In this document: positions 5,810-8,230 of the stretch, piece by piece
Layout: each line of letters starts with the position of its first letter
How positions within the stretch are numbered: the stretch's first letter is position 1
Source of the DNA: DAOTXK01 sp034435395
GTDB taxonomy: Bacteria; Chloroflexota; Anaerolineae; Aggregatilineales; Ch27
Length of the DNA: 8,230 nt
Direction: 5' to 3'
Assembly (NCBI GenBank): GCA_034435395.1
Contig: DAOTXK010000208.1
Span: 1-8,230 of the forward strand
The notes under the pieces: model-generated
What the model saw: the letters and a program-made list of their open reading frames with translations, nothing else
Databases searched by the model: none
What the model was told of the DNA's origin: nothing
Program-made: the position numbers and the translations under genes

Positions 5810-6472
5810 GTGTCTACTCCGCTCAGCTTATATGACCTGGTTGAGGCCTTTGCCAAACCCGGCTGCCCGGTATGCACACTGCTGCAACGTGATGTCCGGC
5901 GGTTCCTGGGCACCCTGCTCTATGAAGGCGTCAGCGATCCGGAGGTTCATGCGTCGCTGCGGGATAGCTACGGGTTGTGTAACGTCCATGCCTGGCAGCT
6001 CCGGCAGGTTCATGAGGGGCAGTTGCTCAGCATCGCCGTTTTTTACCGGAGCGTCGTCACGGCGGTATTCGATAAGCTGGAGCCGGGCGGCTCCCCCCGC
6101 GCCGAGGCCCTGAGACCGTCCTCCGTCTGCCCGGCCTGCAAAGCTCTGGTGGACACCGAGGAACGGTATGTCGGCATTCTGGCCGAGCACAGCACCGATG
6201 ATCAACTGATCCAGGTCTACCGTAATTCCGACGGCCTGTGCCTGCCCCACTTCCGTCAGGTGCTGAACCACCTGCGCCGACCGGACGCGGCCCGCCACCT
6301 CATTGCCCTGCAACGCGCGATCTGGGAACGCCTGCTCGCCGATCTTCAGACCTTCATTGAGATGCATGACTACCGGCACACCGGCGAGCGGATGGCCGGG
6401 GAGCGGGATAGCTGGTTGCGGGCCATCCGGAGCCTGGCCGGTGAAGAAGGGATTTGGGGGCTGGATCGCTGA
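5810..6472 (+). CDS. Duplicated CxxC/CxxH protein, DUF6062-like
   Basis: A soluble, helix-rich protein of unknown function, resembling what I recall as the DUF6062 family. It contains two matching Cys/His modules. Numbered from the ATG at 5801, they are Cys22-Cys25 (GCPVC) with Cys60/His63 (GLCNVH), and Cys110-Cys113 (VCPAC) with Cys147/His150 (GLCLPH). The spacings are nearly the same (34 and 33 residues), so the protein looks like an internal duplication with two likely zinc sites or redox centres. There is no signal peptide or membrane span. The start is uncertain: AAGGA (5797-5801) is eight bases before the GTG at 5810, whereas an ATG at 5801 overlaps it and would add three residues. The gene lies 54 bases after the DUF190 gene on the same strand without an obvious terminator, so it may belong to the fluoride operon. 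Confidence 0.85.
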   Translation: MSTPLSLYDLVEAFAKPGCPVCTLLQRDVRRFLGTLLYEGVSDPEVHASLRDSYGLCNVHAWQLRQVHEGQLLSIAVFYRSVVTAVFDKLEPGGSPRAEALRPSSVCPACKALVDTEERYVGILAEHSTDDQLIQVYRNSDGLCLPHFRQVLNHLRRPDAARHLIALQRAIWERLLADLQTFIEMHDYRHTGERMAGERDSWLRAIRSLAGEEGIWGLDR

Positions 6473-6529
6473 AGGGGCCGCCTGGCATACCTCCTGCGCC
6501 CCCCGCACGTCGGGCTTCACTTCCCGGAT

Positions 6530-6585
6530 CAGCGCCCACTCGTCAGCGCCCGCTCATCAGCGCCCGCTCACCAGCGCCCGCACGG
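6530..6585. repeat. Four-copy 14-bp tandem repeat in a convergent spacer
   Basis: Four head-to-tail 14-bp units, each starting CAGCGCCC, begin at 6530, 6544, 6558 and 6572. The middle two are CAGCGCCCGCTCAT and CAGCGCCCGCTCAC; the outer copies differ at a few bases. The last copy runs into CGCCC/GGGCG (6575-6579 and 6584-6588), which can form a small hairpin. The array lies between two converging genes. A 14-base period does not keep a reading frame, which argues against coding. No clear intrinsic terminator was found in 6473-6667. Confidence 0.75.
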
Positions 6586-6667
6586 GCGGCCAGCGGAACT
6601 CCCAGGCGTTTGGCCCCGTCCGCCGCCGAGCCGGGCCGGTTCACAGTCATCAGGCGGAGGGCGGCGG

Positions 6668-7672
6668 TCATCCCCCGGCGAAGGCCAGACGGAAGATCAG
6701 ATTCCCCAGCAGGACGGCCAGCCCGGCCAGCAGCCACAGCCCGACCGTGCTCAGGAGCCAATGCAGCAGGCGGTTGGAGCGCGCCCGCAGGAAAACGAAC
6801 AGGAAGGCCAGCACCACCCAGGCCCCCAGGAAGACGACCAGCACGATCCAGCCGGCGCTGCTGAACTGGGGGATGATCGTCCCCATCTGATTCACCACGA
6901 CATCACCCGTCTCCGCCGGGAAGCCGCCTGAAGACCACAAGCTGCGTATGCCGTTCTCGAAGACGGCGGCGTTATCCGGCTGGCTCATCATGCTCCCCAG
7001 GTCGAGCGGGATGGCCATGGCGTTGGCGCGCAGGAAGGCTAACACCGCCGTGAGGGCGACGGTCGGCAGCAGCCCTGCCGGGACGCCCTGGCCGGGGTTC
7101 AGCACGCCCACGCCGCGCAGCGCCCCCCCGATCGTATCCCCGATCAGCAGGAACCCCAGCACGATCACCGTGATGAGGGTCAGCAGCAGGGCCAGACAGC
7201 CGCTGGTGCAGCCGCCGTTGACCACCAGGAAGGGCTGCAACTCCCGCCGGACCCGCTCCACATAGACAACTTCGCGCTCCCGAACCGGCTCCCGTGACGG
7301 CGGTGTAGGGGGCGGCGGGCCGTAATCCGGCGCGGGCGGCGGGCGATAGGCGGGCGCGGGCGGCGGCGCGGCCTCCGGAGGTGGCTCCTGGGTGGTCCCG
7401 CTGGGCGCGGTGGGTACGTCGAAGTGGCCCAGGCGGCGGGCCATGGCGCGAGCGCCCTCGTGCGCCGGATCGATCTCCAGCACGCGCTTGAGCGCTTCCT
7501 GCCGGGGCAGGGTATGCGGCGTGGCCCCGGCGATCAGCCACCAGGCTTCGGCGTGGTTGGGCGCGATGGCCACCAGCGCGTACAACACGGCGAGCGCCTG
7601 GTCGCGCTCGCCCTGGGCGATCAGGTCGCGGGCTTCCTGCAAACGGGCGGCGAGGGGGTCCTGGCTGGCCAT
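6668..7672 (-). CDS. TPR protein with proline-rich linker and multi-span membrane domain
   Basis: A 334-residue protein of unknown function with three parts. Residues 1-82 are helical tetratricopeptide-like repeats (for example LIAQGERDQALAVLYALVAI, then AEAWWLIA and EALKRVLEIDPAHEGARA), likely a cytoplasmic protein-binding domain. Residues about 90-130 are a linker very rich in Pro and Ala, with PPP runs. From about 156 there are hydrophobic segments at 156-178, 199-214 (weaker), 274-296 and 303-328, so the C-terminal half is embedded in the membrane. The pair GGCTSGC (153-159) sits just before the first helix. This architecture is familiar from Chloroflexota, but I know no named family for the whole protein. 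The ATG at 7672 has only a weak ribosome site (GGA 10 bases upstream). It converges with the gene ending at 6472. Confidence 0.82.
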   Translation of the reverse strand: MASQDPLAARLQEARDLIAQGERDQALAVLYALVAIAPNHAEAWWLIAGATPHTLPRQEALKRVLEIDPAHEGARAMARRLGHFDVPTAPSGTTQEPPPEAAPPPAPAYRPPPAPDYGPPPPTPPSREPVREREVVYVERVRRELQPFLVVNGGCTSGCLALLLTLITVIVLGFLLIGDTIGGALRGVGVLNPGQGVPAGLLPTVALTAVLAFLRANAMAIPLDLGSMMSQPDNAAVFENGIRSLWSSGGFPAETGDVVVNQMGTIIPQFSSAGWIVLVVFLGAWVVLAFLFVFLRARSNRLLHWLLSTVGLWLLAGLAVLLGNLIFRLAFAGG

Positions 7673-7915
7673 AGGTTTTTCCGTTCACTGGCGGGCGGTT
7701 GGATTCGGGAGTGGTATAACACGGCGGGGCCTGGCCGCGCAAGCGCCCCAGACGGGATGGCCGCCCCGGCCTCCCGACAGATCGCGGCGGCGATGGCCGA
7801 ATGGGGCGCATAGAGGCTCCGGTCGCCTCGCCGGTCAGGATCAACCTTGCGGGGACGCCCAGGCCCTCGTCACACCATTCTTTAACCTCAATCCATGGCA
7901 TCAGCCCGCCGGACG

Positions 7916-7924
7916 TGCTATAAT
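7916..7924 (+). promoter_or_regulatory. Extended -10 promoter of uvrB
   Basis: TGCTATAAT is a perfect extended -10 (TGn plus TATAAT). Transcription would start near 7931, about 37 bases before the uvrB ATG. No good -35 was seen 17 bases upstream. The start region overlaps the SOS-like box at 7938-7951. The rest of 7673-7915 shows no gene; it must also hold the divergent promoter of the TPR protein gene, for which only a weak candidate near 7713-7720 (minus strand TTATAC) was seen. Confidence 0.6.
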
Positions 7925-7937
7925 CAGTCGTTCCAAT

Positions 7938-7951
7938 CGCACAGACGTTCG
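7938..7951. promoter_or_regulatory. Candidate SOS (LexA) operator of uvrB
   Basis: CGCACAGACGTTCG matches the Bacillus-type LexA/DinR box CGAACRNRYGTTCG at 13 of 14 positions; the only mismatch is C for A in the left half. It lies just past the predicted start of transcription, where bound repressor would block the promoter, and 16 bases before the ATG of uvrB, a classical SOS gene. Whether this organism's LexA uses this motif is not known from the window. Confidence 0.6.
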
Positions 7952-7967
7952 AGAGGGGGTGCGCCCC

Positions 7968-8230
7968 ATGCCCGACTTCCAGCTCGTCTCGGACTTCCAG
8001 CCCACCGGCGACCAGCCGCAGGCCATCGCCGGCCTGCTGGACGGCCTCCGTAAAGGGTACCGGCACCAGACCCTGCTCGGCGCGACCGGCACCGGCAAGA
8101 CCTACACCATCGCCCAGGTCGTCGCCCAGGTCAACCGCCCCACGCTGGTCATGTGTCACAACAAGACGCTGGCCGCCCAGCTCTACAGCTAATTTAAGGA
8201 CTTCTTCCCCCACAACGCCGTGGAGTACTT
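7968..8230 (+). pseudogene. uvrB: uvrB 5' part, interrupted by an in-frame TAA and cut by the window edge
   Basis: UvrB is the damage-verifying helicase of UvrABC nucleotide excision repair in the cytoplasm. From the ATG at 7968 (AGGGGG eight bases upstream) the reading matches UvrB: FQPTGDQPQAI (10-20), HQTLLGATGTGKT with the Walker A lysine at 44 (33-45), and HNKTLAAQLYS (64-74). Codon 75 is TAA (8190-8192). In UvrB this position is Glu, as in LYGEMKEFFPENAVEYF of E. coli, and here the same frame continues FKDFFPHNAVEY to the edge. A single G-to-T change from GAA explains it. The product as written is 74 residues, without the helicase motifs beyond Walker A, and should be inactive. A sequencing error is an equal possibility. 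The full-length protein would be about 660-700 residues. Confidence 0.88.

Noticed and set aside
7733..7827. A minus-strand frame reading GDRSLYAPHSAIAAAICREA, which recalls the VYTDDSAI...AAVHAG pattern of LCCL domains.
   Set aside because: The frame begins just after a TGA, has no start codon or ribosome site, and runs out of frame into the TPR protein gene. The resemblance is short and may be chance; the strip must also hold promoter DNA.
7673..7909. A minus-strand reading beginning MPWIEVKEWCDEGLGVPARL that could be a small gene upstream of the TPR protein.
   Set aside because: It has no ribosome site, continues only as an out-of-frame shadow of the TPR gene, and matches no family I recognise.

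Overview
This is a GC-rich bacterial chromosomal segment that reads as ordinary host genome: no transposase, phage gene, CRISPR array, tRNA or rRNA was seen. The mix of genes (a TPR/proline-rich/multi-membrane-span protein, a DUF6062-like Cys/His protein, a GH140-type apiosidase, a FluC/DUF190 pair under a fluoride riboswitch) fits an environmental Chloroflexota, perhaps Anaerolineae. This taxonomic call is inference from gene style only.

Layout. Positions 97-552 (minus) hold a four-helix small membrane protein and its terminator. Positions 553-899 hold no intact gene but contain the two ends of a decayed YrdB/DUF2568-like membrane protein gene in different frames. Positions 900-4653 form a carbohydrate block. 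On the minus strand lie a GH140/apiosidase-like glycoside hydrolase and an aldo/keto reductase. Divergently on the plus strand lie a xylose-isomerase-like TIM-barrel protein and L-rhamnose mutarotase (rhaM). Apiose and L-rhamnose occur together in plant rhamnogalacturonan II, so the block probably serves plant cell-wall sugar use.

Positions 4762-6472 form a fluoride-response block: a sigma70-type promoter, a fluoride (crcB) riboswitch with a readable switch between two exclusive hairpins, an intrinsic terminator, fluC, a DUF190 gene, and a Cys/His protein with a duplicated metal-site motif. The fluC-DUF190 spacing indicates one operon; the third gene follows after 54 bases and may share the transcript.

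Positions 6473-6667 carry a four-copy 14-bp tandem repeat between convergent genes. Positions 6668-7672 (minus) encode the TPR/membrane protein. Positions 7673-7967 hold regulatory DNA, including an extended -10 promoter and a near-perfect Gram-positive-type SOS (LexA) box. The window ends in the first 88 codons of uvrB, which contain an in-frame TAA at codon 75 where UvrB normally has Glu. Translation of the conserved UvrB sequence continues directly after it, so this is a real nonsense mutation, a sequencing error, or recoding.

The observations most worth following are the riboswitch switching logic, the interrupted uvrB under an SOS-like operator, and the duplicated Cys/His protein linked to fluoride export.
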